Below, piece by piece: positions 29,110 to 29,229 of a stretch of DNA of 29,229 nucleotides. The position numbers were made by a program, and so were the translations under genes. The stretch's first letter is position 1. Each line of letters opens with the position of its first letter. The stretch is taken from assembly GCA_023409755.1 (NCBI GenBank), contig JAEYRA010000113.1, positions 1 to 29,229 on the forward strand, read 5' to 3'. This DNA is from Bacillota bacterium. Its GTDB lineage: Bacteria; Bacillota; Clostridia; Christensenellales; UMGS416. The notes beneath the pieces are model-generated. The model saw only the letters and a list, made by a program, of their open reading frames with translations, was not told the DNA's origin and ran no database searches.

Positions 29110-29229
29110 CTAGAAGCCCAGCAAACGGCCGACGTTGTAGACGAGGAAGCAGATGACCCAAGCCAGCACGAACCAATAAGCAATGGTCAGGCCGAACCAC
29201 TTCCGGCTGTTCATCTCGCTGTGCAGGGT
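29110..29229 (-). CDS. feoB: C-terminal end of ferrous iron transport protein B, cut by the window edge
   Basis: The minus strand enters the window in an open frame that reads TLHSEMNSRKWFGLTIAYWF and then VLAWVICFLVYNVGRLLGF before TAG (29112-29110). The E-x-N-S-x-K-W step followed by a hydrophobic helix and a (V)Y(N/Q)xGxL(L)G ending is the normal C-terminus of FeoB, the GTP-driven ferrous iron transporter. Only 39 residues are visible, but the neighbouring FeoB-associated protein supports the call. Confidence 0.8.
   Translation of the reverse strand, partial: TLHSEMNSRKWFGLTIAYWFVLAWVICFLVYNVGRLLGF

Overview
The window looks like a chromosomal stretch of a high-GC, endospore-forming member of the Clostridia; the gut Oscillospiraceae/Ruminococcaceae-like lineages fit, but this is inference from gene content. 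Evidence: a SpoIIP-type sporulation hydrolase, a CwlD-like germination amidase, Firmicute-style clustering of mini-RNase III, RlmB and Rae1, oxygen-independent ribonucleotide reduction (NrdD/NrdG), a FeoB-associated Cys-rich protein, strong AGGAGG-type ribosome binding sites, and frequent ATGA/GTGA stop-start overlaps. Almost everything is on the plus strand and looks like core genome.

Layout. (1) 1-5140: the 3' part of secA, then prfB with an in-frame UGA and +1 frameshift, a DUF1461-type membrane protein and tsaD, closed by a hairpin terminator. (2) 5237-5986: a lipoprotein amidase. (3) 6039-10501: a tightly overlapped run of a Cys-rich flavoprotein, an orphan rhamnulokinase, mrnC, thyX, rlmB and rae1, ended by a strong terminator. 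(4) 10502-13465: a regulatory region, a LacI-family regulator, a small zinc-ribbon ORF and a GH4 alpha-galactosidase, followed by a cyclophilin lipoprotein (to 14129). (5) 14130-15453: an AT-rich patch carrying a lone minus-strand DUF6273-like gene, unlike its surroundings. (6) 15454-21559: dxs, tlyA, spoIIP, then murI, a GNAT acetyltransferase and a C_GCAxxG_C_C protein. (7) 21659-23734: an EF-G paralogue with altered G motifs. (8) 23920-25361: a LytTR response regulator and a minimal one-helix GHKL sensor kinase. (9) 25362-28428: a repeat-rich control region, nrdD and nrdG. (10) 28478-28769: a decayed C-terminal gene remnant. (11) 28852-29229, minus strand: the end of feoB and a FeoB-associated Cys-rich membrane protein.

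How it fits together: most genes serve protein export and translation (secA, prfB, tsaD, EF-G paralogue), RNA maturation (mrnC, rlmB, rae1, tlyA), envelope and spore peptidoglycan (murI, amidase, spoIIP), isoprenoid and nucleotide precursors (dxs, thyX, nrdDG) and iron uptake. Sugar use is represented only by fragments of pathways (rhaB, melA with its LacI regulator). I found no CRISPR array, tRNA, rRNA, intact mobile element or convincing new defence system. The most unusual signals are the prfB recoding site with displaced internal Shine-Dalgarno, the RBS-in-loop hairpin of spoIIP, the repeat-dense nrdD leader with a misplaced Shine-Dalgarno, the EF-G paralogue lacking the NKxD motif, and the AT-rich DUF6273 island.
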